DNA of 64,000 nt from Dugong dugon (GCA_030035585.1 CM057460.1:128138714-128202713), one strand, 5' to 3'. Shown: positions 22,250-34,308, counted from the stretch's first letter. A program made the numbers and translations. Notes: generated by a model not told the origin, from the letters alone.

Positions 22250-25200
22250 TCATGAGTTTTTAACAGTAGAGATCTCATACAATATTTGTCCTTTTGTGAT
22301 TGACTTATTTCACTTATAATAATGTCCTCCAGTTTCATCCATGAGATGTTTCACAGATTCATCATTGTTCTTTATCATTGCATAATACTCCATTGTGTGT
22401 GTGTACCATAGTTTGTTTATCCATTCATCTGTTGATGGGCATCTAGGCTGTTTCCATCTTTTTGCTATTGTGAATAATGCTGCAATGAACATGGGTGTGC
22501 ATATGTCTATTCGTGTGACAGCTCTTATTTCTCTAGGATATATTCCTAGGAGTGGGATTGCTGATCATATGGTATTTCTATTTCTAGCTTTCTAAGGAAG
22601 TGCCATACCATTTTCCAAAATCATTGTATCATTATGCATTCCCACCAGCAGTGCATAAGAGGTCTGATCTCCCCGCAACCTCTCCAACATTTGTTATTTC
22701 CAGTGTTTTTGATTCGTGCCAGTAATGCCGGGGTGAGATGGTATCTCATCGTGGTTTTAATTTGCATTTCTCTAATTGCTAGTGAATGCAAGCATTTCCT
22801 CATATGTCTGTTGGCCGCTTGAATGTCTTCTTTGGTGAAGTGTCTATTCATTTCCTTTGCCCATTTTTTAATAGGATTATTTGTCTTTTTGTTGTAGAGG
22901 TGTTGGATTTTCTTGTAGATTATGGAGATAAGACCTTTGTCTGACTTGTACTGTCCAAAAATTTTTTCCCAGTCTGTAGGTTCTCTTTTTACTCTTTTGG
23001 TGAATTCTTTTGAAGAGCATAGGTGTTTGATTTTTAGAAGATCCCAGTTATCTAGCGTATCTTCTGTAATTTGTGTGTTGATGGTTATGGTTTGTATCAT
23101 GTTAATGCCATGTATTAGAGCCTGTAGCATTGATCGTATTTTTTCTTCTATGAACTTTATAGTTTTTGGCTTTATATTTAGGTCTTTGATCCATTTTGAA
23201 TTATTTTTTGTATATAGTGTGAGGTATGGGTCCTGTTTCATGTTTTTGCAGATGGATATACAGTTGTGCCAGCACCATTTGTTTAAAAGACTGTCTTTTC
23301 CCCATTTGATGGACTTTGGGCCCTTGTCGAAGATCAGGTGACCGTAGATGGATGGATTTACATCTGGGTTCTCAATTCTATTCCATTGGTCAATGTATCT
23401 GTCGTTGTACCTGTACCAGGCTGTTTTGACTACCGTAGCTGTATACTAGGTTCTGAGGTCAGGTAGTGTGAGTCCTCCTACTTTATTCTTCTTCAATAGT
23501 GCTTTACTTATTCAGGGCTTCTTCCCTTTCCATATAAAGTTAATGATTAGTTTCTCCATCTCTTTGAAGAATGTTGTTGGTATCTGGATCAGGATTGCAT
23601 TGTAGTTGTAAATTGCTTTGGGTAGAATTGTCATTTTCACAATGTTGAGTCTACCGATCCATGAGCATGGTATGTTTTTCCATTTATGTAGATTCCTTTG
23701 GGTTTCTTGCAGTAGTGTTTTGTAGTTTTCTTTGTATAGGTCTTTTACATCCCTGCTTAGATTTATTCCTAAGTATTTTATTTTTCTAGGGTCTATTATA
23801 AATGGTATTGTTTTCCTGATTTCCTTTTCATCATTCTCTTTATTGGTGTATAGGGATCCAAACAATTTTTGTATGTTTATCTTGTATCCTGCTACTCTGC
23901 TGAATCTATTAGTTCCAGAAGATTTCTCATGGAGTCTTTAGGGTTTTCTATGTATAGTATCATATCATCTGCAAACAGGGACAGTTTAACTTCTTCATTA
24001 CCAATTTGGATGCCCTTTATTTCTTTTTCTTGCCTTATTGATCTAGCTAGAACTTCCAGCGCAATGTTAAATAGGAGTGGTGATAAAGGGCATCCTTGTT
24101 TTGTTCCTGTTCTCAAGGGTAATGTTTTCAGCCTCTCTCCATTAAGAATGATGTTGGCTGTTGGTTTTGCATAGATGCCCTTTATTATGTTGAGAAATTC
24201 CCCTTCTATACCTATTTGATTGAGAGTTTTTATCAGGAATGGGTGTTGGGCCTTGTCGAATGCCTTTTTTGCGTCGGTTGAGACGATCATGTGATTCTTT
24301 TCTTTCCTTTTATTTATGTGGTGGATTACGTTGATTGATTTTCTAATGTTGAACCATCCTTGCATACCTGGTATGAATCCTACCTGTTCATGGTGTATTA
24401 TTTTTTTGATATGATGCTGAATTCTATTGGCTAGAATTTTGTTCAGAATTTTTGCATCTACATTCATGAGAGATATTGGTGTCTAATTTTCTTTTTTTGT
24501 GGCATCTTTGCCTGGTTTTGGTATCAGGGTTATTCTGGCTTCATAGAATGATTGGGAAGTGTTGCTTCCTTTTCTATGTTCTGAAATAGTTTCAGTAGTA
24601 CTGGTACAAGCTCTTCTCTGAATGTTTGTTAGAATTGTCCAGTGAAGCCATCTGGGCCAGGGCTTTCTTTGTTGGGAGTTCTTTTAATTACCTTTTGAAT
24701 GTCTTCTCTTGTTATGGGTCTGTTCAGATTTTCAACATCACTTTGTTGTAGTTTGGGTAGGTAGTGTGTTTCTAGGAATTTATCCATTACCTCTAGGTTT
24801 TCAAGTTTGTTGGAGTATAGTTTTTCATAATACTCTGTTGTGATCCCTTTTATTTCAGTTGGCTCTGTTGTAATGTCCCCCATTTCATTTCTTATTTTGG
24901 TTATTTGCGTCCTCTCCTGTTTTTGTCAATCTGGCCAGTGGTTTGTTGATTTTGTTGATTCTGTCAAAGAACCAATTTTGGTTTTGTTGATTCTTTGTAT
25001 TCCTTTTCTATTTCATTTATTCCTTCTCTGATCTTTATTCTTTCCTTTCTTCTGGTGGCTCTGGGCTTTTTTTGCTGTTCTCTTTCTATTTGTTTGAGTT
25101 GTGTAGTTAATGTTTTGATTTTGCCCCTTTCTCTTTTCTGACGTGCGCATCTATTGCTATAAATTGTCATCTGAGGACTGCGTTTGCTGTGTCCCAAAGA

Positions 25201-26054
25201 TTTTTCTTTGATGTGTTTTCATTCTCATTTCATTCTAGGAATTTTTTGATTCCATCTCTGATTTCTTCTATTACCCAGTGGTTTGTAAGCAGGGTGTTAT
25301 TCAGTTTCCGTGTAATTGTTGTTTTTTTCCTTGCTCTTTTTGTGGTTAATTTCTACCTTGATGGGATTGTGGTCAGAGAAGATACTTTGTATTATCTCAG
25401 CGTTTTTGGTCTTGTTGAGGACTGCTCTGTAGCCTAAGGTGGTCTATTCTGGAGAATGTTCCATGTGCATTGGAAAAGAATGTGTACTTTGCAGCGGTTG
25501 GATGGAGTGTTCTGTATATGTCTATGAGGTCAAGTTGGCTGATTGTGCCCTTTAGGTCTTCTGTATCTTTGCTGAGTTTCTTTTTAGATGTTCTGACCTT
25601 TACTGAGGGTGGTGTGTTGAAGTCTCCTACCGTGATTGTGGAACTGTCAATTTCTCTTTTCAGGGCTGTTAGAGTTTATGCATTTTGGAGCCTTGTCATT
25701 GGGTGCGTAGATGTTTATTATGGTTATGTCTTCATGATGGATCAACCCCTTAATCATTATATAGTGTCCTTCTTTGTCTTTTATGGTGGATTTTGTTTTA
25801 AAGTCTATTTTATCTGAGATTAGTATTGCCACTCCTGCTCTTTTTTGGTAGTTGTTTACTTGGTGTATTTTCTTCCAACCTTGATTTTTAATAAATTTAT
25901 GTCTTTGTTTCTAAGGTGTGTCTCTTGTAGACAGCATATTGATGGATCCTGTTTCTTTTTTAATAAATTCTGTCTCTCTCCGTCTCTTTATGGGTACATT
26001 CAGGCCATTTACATTCAGTGTAATTATTGATAGATGTAAGATTATTGCTGTCAT
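22250..26054 (-). pseudogene. L1 ORF2 (endonuclease-reverse transcriptase) pseudogene
   Basis: Starts at the ATG complementary to 26052-26054. An APE-type endonuclease begins the protein (ITLNVNGLNV near 26000; KEGHYIMIKG and INIYAPN near 25700-25780). Next come a linker, then the reverse transcriptase ([45 protein letters not shown]) with the FADD box at 23964-23975. The C-terminal Cys-rich domain (CWRGCGE, HCWWECIM) lies near 22620-22720. Order and length, about 3.8 kb, fit a complete ORF2. Many stops and frameshifts break it, for example just after GFTGQF and around 23890 and 23510. Confidence 0.93.
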
Positions 26055-26486
26055 TTTGTTGTGTTGTTCTTTTTCTTTTTTTGTGGTGCTGACTTTTTCT
26101 TTGTTCCTCTTACTCTCTTGTGCTGAATTCCTTTTGTTTGTGTATTTTTTTTCATTTCTTTTGTTTTTGTAGGTTTAGTTTTTACTGAGACTTTATGTTT
26201 TTCCTCTTTATTTTTATAGGTAGGTTTGTTAACTTTCTTTGTTGTTAATGTGAAATTTACCCTTATCTTTCTAAGTTTGAAGCAGTCTATTATTACTTCG
26301 TATCGCCTTGCCTTCTTCTCTGTTAGAAGGTTCTATACCTACACTGTTCATTCCCTCTTTTATTGTTGTGATGTTTTGTTGTAATTTACAGATTAACTGT
26401 TCTCATTCCCTTTTGTATTTCTTATGGTTTTGGATAGTCCTTGAGAATTCATATCCTAGATTCGTATCTGGCTGGTACAATCCTGC

Positions 26487-27546
26487 ATCCTAGATTCTGC
26501 CTATGGTTTGATGTTGTTTGTTCTTATATTGAAGGACTCCCATTAGCAATTCTTGTAATTTTGGTTTGGTTTTTACATATTCCCTTAATTTCTGTTTATG
26601 TGGAAATGTCCTAATTTCACCATAATACTTGAACAATATTTTGCAGGATATATCATTCTTGGCTGGAAATTTTTTTTCTTTCACAGTTTTATATATGTCA
26701 TCCTATTGCCTTCTTGCCTGCCTGGTTTCTGCAAAATAATCTGAGCTTAGTCTTAATGTTTCTCCTCTGTATGTAACTTCTTGTTTTTCTCGAACTGCTC
26801 TCAGGATTCTTTGTTTGTCTTTGGTTTCGGTGAGTGTTATTATGATATGCCTTCATGATTTTCTTTTGTGGTCTATCCTATACAGGGTTTGTTGAGCTTC
26901 TTGGATGGTCAGCTTTTCATCTTTCATGATACTGGGGAAGTTTTCTGTCAGCAGTTCTTCAGTGATCTTCTCTGTGTTTTCTGTTTTCTCCCCCTGTTCT
27001 GGAACTCGGATCACTCGAAAATTTTTGCTTTTGATTGTATCCCACATAACTCTCAGGGTCTCTTCTTTTTTCTGAGGTTTCCTCAAACAGAGTTGTATCC
27101 AAGTGTTTGTCTTCAATTTCACTGATCCTGTCTTCCAGCATTTCAAATCTGCTCCTCAACCCTTCTATGACACTGTCCCTTTCTGAAATTTTGTTGTTTA
27201 TCTTTTGGATTTCTGACTATCATTTTTGTATGATTTCCAGTTGTGAATTTATTTTGGCAGTTTGTTCTTGCAATATTTTCCTAAATTATTCCATTTTTTT
27301 ATTTGTATTTTCTGTGAATTTCTGCCTTTTCCATGAATTTATCTATTTTTTTCCTCATTTTTGTCTACTTTTTTGCTGCAACTCTTGGATAATTCTGAGT
27401 ATTAGAAATTTGAATTCTGTATCAGGTACTTCTAGTGCCTTTTCTTCTGCTGGAAAGTCTTCTGGTGTTTTATTTTGGATTCCTACTGGAACCATCCTGT
27501 CCTGTTTTTGTAAATGTTTTGATATTGTCTACTGTTTTGGGGGCAT
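26487..27546 (-). pseudogene. L1 ORF1 (RNA-binding protein) pseudogene
   Basis: The probable ATG (27544-27546) opens MPPKQ and meets a stop at codon 6, so the present copy cannot be translated from there. The region spans about 353 codons, the usual ORF1 size. The N-terminal part is coiled-coil-like and decayed. The RRM-like core (IRVPEQGEKTEN, TENFPSI, IQEAQQTLYRIDHKR) is at about 26853-27060. The C-terminal domain (GEIRTFPHKQKLREYVKT) is at 26500-26640. ORF1 protein normally coats L1 RNA as a trimer. Confidence 0.88.
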
Positions 27547-29150
27547 TACGTAGTTATTTTTCTCATTTATTAATTGTAGATTTGTTTGTTTTGTCCTTTT
27601 TTTGTTTTATTTGGCTATGTCTGAGCAGGCGGGCTGTGTGTTCTTTGTTGTCTGTTCATCTGTAGGCAGGATACGTTTCGCCTCCTTCACCAATAGGCAG
27701 GGTCAGTCGCTCAGATATGGTACAGCAGGGCAAGTCTAGCTGAAGAGGAGTTGCTGGGATGGGTTGTTCATGGCACTTACTACAGTCAGCAGGGCGGACT
27801 GGTAATCAGTGGAGGGAAGGTTCCAGTAGGCCGTGCCTGTGCTGCTTGGTGGTGTGATGTTAAAAGCATGGTGCAGGTAGGCAGGATGGAGAAGGGAGAT
27901 TGTGATGTGTGGAGCTAAGATGAGAATGGAAGAGAGGAGAGAGGAACAAGATCCAAAAACATACAAACAAACATAAAAGAGTGCTAGGGGAGCTTACTGT
28001 TGGAATGGAGATGAGAGACTATTAAATGGAGAAAAACAAAAAGGAGAAGAAGAAAAAAGAAAAGAAAAAAATGAATAAATAAAAATTAGAAAGAAAAAAG
28101 AAAAGCAAAGCTTCCAGTGATCCCGCCGGTGTGGCTACGAGGTCTGCAGAAGTTGTTCCCAGGTGTTGAAGTAAAGCCTGGCTGGGAGGCATACTGGTGT
28201 CACTCAGCACCAGGTATTCAGGGTACAGGAAGAGAAAAAGTATAGAGAAATGAGAAACTGAGTAATGAAGAAAGAGAAAAAGAGGGAAAAGAAAACAAAA
28301 CAAATTAAAAAAAAAAAAAAAGAACAAGAGAACCCTCCAAAAACAACAGGAAAAAAAAAGCATGAAGAAAGAAATGACCTCAGGGACCCCTCTGGGTGTC
28401 TGCGCAAACTGAGGGGGTAGGTCCCAAGCTGTACAGTACTGCCCGGCTAGATCAGGCTCACAATTAGAGAAAAGAAAAAGAAAACAAACAAACAATTCAA
28501 AACAAAGAAACAAAAAAAGCCCCGGGATCCCACCAGCATGGCAACACGGACCATGAAGCAGTTTCACATTCTTTCAGGAAGAAGCAAAGATGTCGCACGA
28601 AGCCAGGTATTTGAGAGGGGGGTGGGGGTGGTGAGAAGGAAGAAATCAAAAGAAGCGGAAAAAAAGCAACACCAACAGCCAACAAATGGCACCCAGGGAG
28701 TTGGCCAGTGCAGGCGGGTGGAATCCAAGCATCTGGTGCTTCCCAGCCAAGAGACTGTGGCACAGGAAGCATAGGCGGCTGAGTGGGGGTGAAGAAGGGT
28801 GGGGGGGTGGGAAAGCATATATTGCTGGTTACTGGTTGTTCTGTCTCGTGCTGGAAGCTCCATGAACCTGCTTTCTCGTACCCCTGTTCGCTGGTCTCTG
28901 ATAGGAGTGCAAGATGGCAGATCTGTGCTGCATTAGCTGACAAGGGACCTCTGCATGTATCTCTCCTTGCTCTCTGTTCTCTGTCAGTTTCTTATTCCAT
29001 TTGGTGCTTGGCTGATTTCTTTTTCTCTTCATTTGATGCTTAGGGTTTCAGGATTGCTGTTTTCTCTGTTTGGCTTAGTTTTTCATATCTTTGCTGTGGA
29101 GGGATGGCATGATATTTCTGCCTAGAGTGCCATGTTGTCCAGAAGTCTAA
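27547..29150 (-). promoter_or_regulatory. L1 5'UTR with repeated purine-rich blocks (probable internal promoter region)
   Basis: About 1.6 kb upstream of ORF1. GC-rich blocks of about 100 bases (near 28110-28210, 28375-28460 and 28520-28640) each run into long plus-strand purine tracts. Two blocks share a resembling core, gatcccgccggtgtggctac and gatcccaccagcatggcaac. This suggests monomer-like duplication. L1 5'UTRs carry the element's own promoter; activity here is inference. The long Phe/Leu-rich frame antisense to it is a by-product of the purine tracts. Confidence 0.6.
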
Positions 29151-29236
29151 GGGGATATTTTTATAAAATTACTGTAGACAGTGATTTTGGTGTTACTCCC
29201 TCTGACAGTGTCATCTGGTCCCCCTGTTGATGCCAC

Positions 29237-29413
29237 TGGTGCTCCATTGCTAACCAAAAGGTCAGCCGCTTGAATGCACCAGATGCTCTGTGGGAGAAAG
29301 GTGTGACAGTTCGCTTCCATAAAGATTACTGCCTAGGAAACCCTATGGGGGCAATTCTACTTCGTCCTTTAGGGTCACTATGAGTTGGAATTGACTCCAT
29401 GGCACTGTTTTTT
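29237..29413 (+). mobile_element. AfroSINE (long form), eroded head
   Basis: Recognisable from ttgctaaccaaaaggtcagc, gtgacagttcgcttccataa, aaccctatgggggcaattct and gagttggaattgactccatg. The head is diverged. Confidence 0.88.
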
Positions 29414-29454
29414 TTTGAGAGACCTTGTAAAATGAACAAAGAACTTCTAACTTC

Positions 29455-29630
29455 TAATAGGTAACTTCAGGCAACTTACTTAACTTCTCTGAGTCATAAT
29501 TTCTCCCTAATTAAAATGGGTATAATACTTATTTTAAAGAATTATTGTAAAATTAAATGGATGTAAATTCCTGACTCTATAAATGTTTATTACTTTTGTT
29601 ATTATTTGGGTAATCTGATATAAATTACTA
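29455..29630 (+). repeat. MIR (ancient tRNA-derived SINE)
   Basis: Carries the MIR core (caggcaacttacttaacttc, tgagtcataatttctcccta, aaaatgggtataatactt) and its 3' part (taaatgtttattacttttgt). Confidence 0.85.
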
Positions 29631-30574
29631 AATATCATCATTAAAACTGATCAACCACCTCTCTTTTAAGACAAGGAAATTAAGTTTCCTTCTATCTATA
29701 AGTGTACATATTCATTGATTATTTAGTTAAACTTTAGTTAAAATTTAGTTAAATTTTCTTTCATCTTTTTCCTATTTTCCTCAATCAAATTTATCTTCTC
29801 TCTTTTACTATTTACTAGCATTTGATTTCTATTACTTTCCTGATGTTTTTAAGAAGGCAAAACTTCTCACATGCTGTTAAAATTTCTTAATTCTGAATTA
29901 TTGCAGAAATATGCTTTAAAATGATCTTAGAAAACACCTATGCTCTACAAACGGATTAAAATAAAGAAAATGGGGCTTTTTATGGTGATTGGAAGTTCTG
30001 CTTTTAGAATCTCTTATAGGAAAACCCTGAGCTTAACATGGCTATTTTTTTTCACTCTTAAACGTGTATTTTCCCCCTTGTATTTATTAACTTTTTATCT
30101 CTTAAAGTGTTCTGATTTTAAATGAATTTCATTTCTCTGTTTTTTATTGCTTTACTGGCCCTGACCTGGGGATACAAGGCATTTAAATGTATAAATGAGA
30201 GGAGAGAAAGCCAGATGTCTCAATGGAGAGAAGACACTACCAACTGTTCCCTAGAGTTCCATCTACAGCAGACTGAGCTTGGCTATGTGTAGTATGCATG
30301 AGCCAGCTGAATTATGTAACCAGGTCCACCACAGTGTTTAGAGAACTGTTGAATTGAGTTTAGAGCTCAAATAATGAAGTGGATTTTTGTTTTAAATTTT
30401 TATTTTTTAGATAAAATCATTTTGATGATTTAAATCTCCAAGGCTGTTATAGGTTAAGTTTGTGTGCACTGTAGGCATAATGTAGTGGTCACTTGTCATG
30501 GTTGTGTGTCCAGATATACTTAAAAGTAATCAGTTACATGGGCCCCACTCCCAGTCAGTCTGATTGAAGAGACT
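29631..30574. other. Intergenic sequence, no gene seen
   Basis: AT-rich with a 61-codon chance frame at 29940 (+). The part near 30380-30575 may hold an old unplaced repeat. Confidence 0.4.
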
Positions 30575-30900
30575 GAAAAACACAGGCATGTTTTCAAAAC
30601 TTCTTAGTTTGGTGAACTTAGGTAAGTTATTCAATTTTTCTAAGATATTTGATTTTTTTTTTAATAAAATGATGGTAATAAAATCTACATAATAGTATTG
30701 GAAACTTACTTAGTCTCTTTGTTAAAGCCATCCACTTGTGGTATTTCTGTTATAGCAGCACTAGATATCTAAGACAGAATTTGGTAGCGAGAGAATGGGG
30801 TGCTGCTCTAACAGATACCTAAAATGTAGAAGCTATTTTGAAACTGTGAACAGATAGAGGAGCAGCAGCGGCAGAGGACCAGAATCAGCAGAGAACCTGC
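30575..30900. repeat. Local duplication, copy 1 (partner at 33825-34150)
   Basis: From ggcatgttttcaaaacttct through the MIR piece, the junction cttagtctctttg, the 63-base LTR remnant and the first part of the MaLR internal region, the sequence is repeated in the same order at 33825-34150. See that entry and the findings. Confidence 0.85.
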
Positions 30901-32194
30901 AGCAGCAGAACCAGGAGACCAGCGAGAGACGGCACTGGAGCTGACCGACAGAGTGAGAGAGCTGAGTGCCTGTGTGCAGGAGGCTTCCTGGCGGGGTGGG
31001 ATGCCTCCAGGCATTTATCAGTGGAGCTACAGAGCTTTGGAACACTTGCCAGCAAGGCAGATGCGAGCGTGAGGCCCGAGGGTCAAGAGGCCACAGGAAG
31101 CAGAAGCTGAAGAGACAAGGAACACAAGAAGCTGAGCTGCCTCAGTCTCAAAAGGTATGGCCAGGACCTCTGGGGTTTCAAAGGGTGGAGCCATGGCCTC
31201 TGAGGTTTCTAAGGGTGGAGTCACCCTTAGAATGGACTAGGAGAATGGTGCACCTAAAGCCAAGGGAGCAGAGTTGCTGTTCCCATGGGCCTGGAAGGTG
31301 GAGCTGAAGCACAGGGCTAAGGGGCCTCCACTCAGAATCTGGAGAGTGTGGCCAATAGCTAGAGTCGGGAGGGGAGGGCTATTGTGTAAATGGTCTCAGA
31401 AAACAGAGGATTATTTTCAAGCCCTGAGGGCTAATGTAATGTGTTCTGCCAACTTGCTTGGTGACTGTTATGTCTTCTTTCCCTGCAATTTCTCCCATTT
31501 GTAATGGAAATGTCTAACTTGTGCCTCTTCTGCCATTGTACTTTTGGAAGCAGATAACTCATACTCTAGATTTCACAGATGAAGAGGAATTTTTGGATTT
31601 TGGACTTGCAGTTGATTTAAGACTTTTGCTATGACATGATGGGCTGAATATGTGTTACTGTGGCAAGGACATGAATTTTGGGGGGTCAAAGTGTGGAATG
31701 TCATGGATTGAATTGTGTCCCCCCAAAATATCTGTCAACTTGGCTAGGTCATGATTCCTAGTATGGTGTGATTGTCTACTATTTCGTCATCTGATGTGAT
31801 TTCCCTATGTGTTGTAAATGGATGTAATAAGATGGATTAGCAGCAGTTATATTGATGAGGTCTACAAGAATAGGCAGTGTCTTAAGCCAATCTCTTTTGA
31901 GATATAAAAGAGAGAAGCGAGCAGAGAGACATGGGAACCTTGTACCACCAAGAAAGCAGTGCCGGGAGCAGAGCGCATTCTTGAACATGAGGTTACTGCT
32001 CAGAGAAGCTCCCAGACCAAGAGAAGATTGATGACATGGACCTTCCTCCAGAGCCAATGGAGATAGCATTCTCCCGGAGCTGACACCCTGAATTTGGACT
32101 TATAGCCTACTGGACTGTGAGAGAATAAACTTCTCTTTGTTAAAGCCATCCACTAGTGGTATTTCTGTTATAGCAGCACTAGATGACTAAGACA
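30714..32194 (+). mobile_element. Non-autonomous ERVL-MaLR provirus, 5' LTR mostly missing
   Basis: Layout: a 63-base remnant of the 5' LTR end (30714-30776, tctctttgttaaagccatcc to aagaca), internal region 30777-31698, complete 3' LTR 31699-32194. The internal region has no gag or pol frame. It opens with gctctaacagatacctaaaa and closes with acatgaattttggggggtca, like mammalian MaLR internal sequences. A 30-base near-tandem duplication (ctctggggtttcaaagggtg / ctctgaggtttctaagggtg) lies at 31168-31226. Open frames of up to 113 codons carry no recognisable domain. Confidence 0.88.
31699..32194 (+). mobile_element. 3' LTR of the MaLR provirus
   Basis: Begins tgtcatggattgaattgtgt and ends gcagcactagatgactaaga then ca. 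496 bp. It contains gagatataaaagagagaagc as a TATA-like box and gagaataaacttc near the polyadenylation region. Confidence 0.92.
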
Positions 32195-32255
32195 CTTAGC
32201 ACGGTACTAAAATTGAAGAGAGTATGTGTCAATGGCAAATATTACTATTTCAGAA

Positions 32256-32881
32256 AAAATTCAAACTGTGGAAACTGATTGAACTAAGTGGTAATGTGAG
32301 ATACAGAACTCTAAGGCCACTTTGGAACAAGTATCTTTGTGCTCCAGTCTTTAAGTCTCATCTCCAGAATTTTAACTGAAAGATGAGACACAAAAACATT
32401 TTTCGTTGGCATCTGATGGTGATTTTCCATCCCCATCCCTCCGTAACTATTCCATAGTAGATTAAAGAAAGAAAAAAAGAAATCACAGATCTGAAATTAA
32501 CCCTTGCTCGTTATCTAGAAGGGAAGTGCTACCAATATTTACTGTAACAAGGTGAACTACCTCAGTACTTTGTCTCAGCAACAACCGAGCCTCCACTGAG
32601 AGAATGACCTCTTGGGAGCCAACCTTAAGTGTAGAAAGCTGTTGGCTGTTGTTGTTAGGTTCATGGTCTTATTTATTCAGGTTTCTGGAGTATGGGAACT
32701 TTACCCGCTTAACATCTTTGTTAACTGTTCTCACTCAGATAGCAGATATGTTGTTTTCAAACCATTCTATTTTTTCAATTTCCTAATCAGATATGGCAAC
32801 AGGAGAGGAAAAGACTAATTTTGAGGATATGTTAAAGGCATATAAAACAGAGCTGTATTTAAAGATTTATTTTGTTTTTAT
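32256..32881. other. Intergenic sequence, no gene seen
   Basis: No recognised repeat. Chance frames of 60-68 codons near 32604. Confidence 0.4.
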
Positions 32882-33040
32882 GGAGCCCTGGTGGTACAGT
32901 GGCTAAGAGCACAGTTGCTAACCAACAGCTTGGCAGTTCAAATCCACCAGCTGCTCCTTGGAAACCTTATGGGAAAGTTCTACTCTGTCCTACATGGTCG
33001 CTATAAGTCAGAGTCGGCTCAACAGCAGTGGGTCTGTTTT
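32882..33040 (+). mobile_element. AfroSINE (short form)
   Basis: Head ggagccctggtggtacagtg, body ctccttggaaaccttatggg, tail gagtcggctcaacagcagtg. Flanks tgttttta are repeated (about 32873 and 33034). Confidence 0.94.
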
Positions 33041-33824
33041 TATAGTATGTAAGGAAAGTGAATTTGGCCAATGTTTAATTGTATTAACAACTTAGTATTG
33101 TCAGAAATTAATCCCTTCAGGAAAAAATGTTTTGGTTATCTAAGTTACCCTAGCCTCAAATACATGAATAGCAACCCCATTATTACATTTGTTGTCCCAT
33201 ATTAGGTTGAATTCTGTTTCTTGACTTATTTTATTTAAAAAAATTCTATGCATGTGTTTGGCCATTATTGATATATTTTTCTCTTTTTAACTATGTCCAA
33301 CATAACACCTACTATACTCACTAACCAAAACCAAACTCATTTTCATTGAGTCAATTCCAACTCACAACATTTCATTTTATATCTATTCCTAATCTTTCTA
33401 ATGCCCACCTACAAATTTTTCTGTTGGCACTTTTTCTTTTCTTTTCTCAATTTTAGATATATCCCTTGGAACATGAAGTCTTTTGGTTTGCTATTCTATT
33501 TTTTTTCTACCTTTAACTTTTTCCCCTTTACATTTCAACAGTTTGATCCTTTCCTTTCAAGAAACACATTTTAAGAACCGATTTACCTTTCTACTCCTCC
33601 ATCACCTTTTCTGTTTCCTTTTCTGCTTGATATCATCATAATTATCACCACCCACATTTATGCATTTTTTTCTTATACACTCTCCCACCTACTCTGTATA
33701 TAATTGTTATTTTTTTTCTTTTGGCATATAACTTCCTAATTTAAATCATAAAGCCTTTTATTTTATGTCCCTATAAACTGGTTCTTTGATTGTTTCTATG
33801 GTATGATTTATAGGTTTGAGGCAC
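33041..33824. other. Intergenic sequence with one short SINE tail fragment
   Basis: A 44-base antisense AfroSINE tail (accaaaaccaaactcatttt ... caattccaactcac) lies at 33324-33367. The rest is T-rich and unassigned. Confidence 0.5.
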
Positions 33825-34235
33825 AGTACGGCATGTTTTTGAAACTTCTTAGTTTGGTGGACTTAGGTAAGATATTCAATTTTTATGAGACATTTGATTT
33901 TTTTTTTTTTAATAAAATGATGGTAATAAAACCTATGTAATAGTATTGGAGACTTACTTAGTCTCTTTGTTAAAGCCATCCACTTGTGGTATTTCTGTTA
34001 TAGAAGCACTTGATATCTAAGACAGAATCTGGTACTGAGAGAGTGGGGTGTTGCTCTAACAGATACCTAAAATGTAGAAGCAGTTTTGAAACTGTGAACA
34101 GATAGAGGAGTGGCAGTGGCAGAGGACCAGCAGCAGCAGAGAACCGGTAGCAGCAGAGAGCAGCAGAGGGCAGCAGAGCAGGGATGCTCACCTGACTTCT
34201 GGCCTGGAAATGCTTGGAACACAGGTGTTGGTTTT
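33825..34235 (+). repeat. Local duplication, copy 2: MIR plus truncated MaLR
   Basis: Repeats copy 1 in order: ggcatgtttttgaaacttct, MIR text, the same junction cttag|tctctttg at 33957-33962, the LTR remnant to 34024, then internal sequence (gctctaacagatacctaaaa, gatagaggagtggcagtggc) to about 34190. It then departs and meets an antisense LTR at 34236. Sharing of the exact 5' truncation point shows one insertion event followed by duplication. Confidence 0.85.
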
Positions 34236-34308
34236 TGTCTTACTTATCTAGTGCTGGTATAATGAAATACAAGTGGATGGATTTAACAAATAGAAATGTA
34301 TTCTCTCA

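Larger units (their letters stand above)
21081..29150 (-). mobile_element. Near full-length L1 LINE, antisense (8.1 kb)
   Basis: Reading the minus strand gives a 5'UTR (27547-29150), ORF1 (26487-27546), an inter-ORF gap of about 430 bases, ORF2 (about 22250-26054) and a 3'UTR of about 1.2 kb. The 3'UTR has two related tail modules. The A-rich tail lies at the left edge. Imperfect flanks gggatatatatttt (21067) and gggatatttttat (29152) look like the target duplication. Both ORFs are broken. Its sequence closely parallels the plus-strand L1 at 56136-60368. Confidence 0.95.
30598..32255 (+). repeat. MIR split by a MaLR provirus
   Basis: The first part (30598-30713) has tggtgaacttaggtaagtta and aataaaatgatggtaataaa. 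The second part (32195-32255) resumes as cttagcacggtactaaaatt. The pentamer cttag is present on both sides (30709-30713 and 32195-32199), as expected for a retroviral target duplication. Confidence 0.85.

Noticed and set aside
22922..23341. 139-codon plus frame
   Set aside because: Exact antisense shadow of L1 ORF2.
28022..28567. 181-codon minus frame rich in Phe and Leu
   Set aside because: It is the antisense reading of plus-strand purine tracts in the L1 5'UTR. Low complexity, no domain.
30808..31504. Frames of up to 113 codons in the MaLR internal region as possible gag
   Set aside because: No gag or protease motif, frames on both strands, and MaLR internal regions are known to be non-coding in most lineages.
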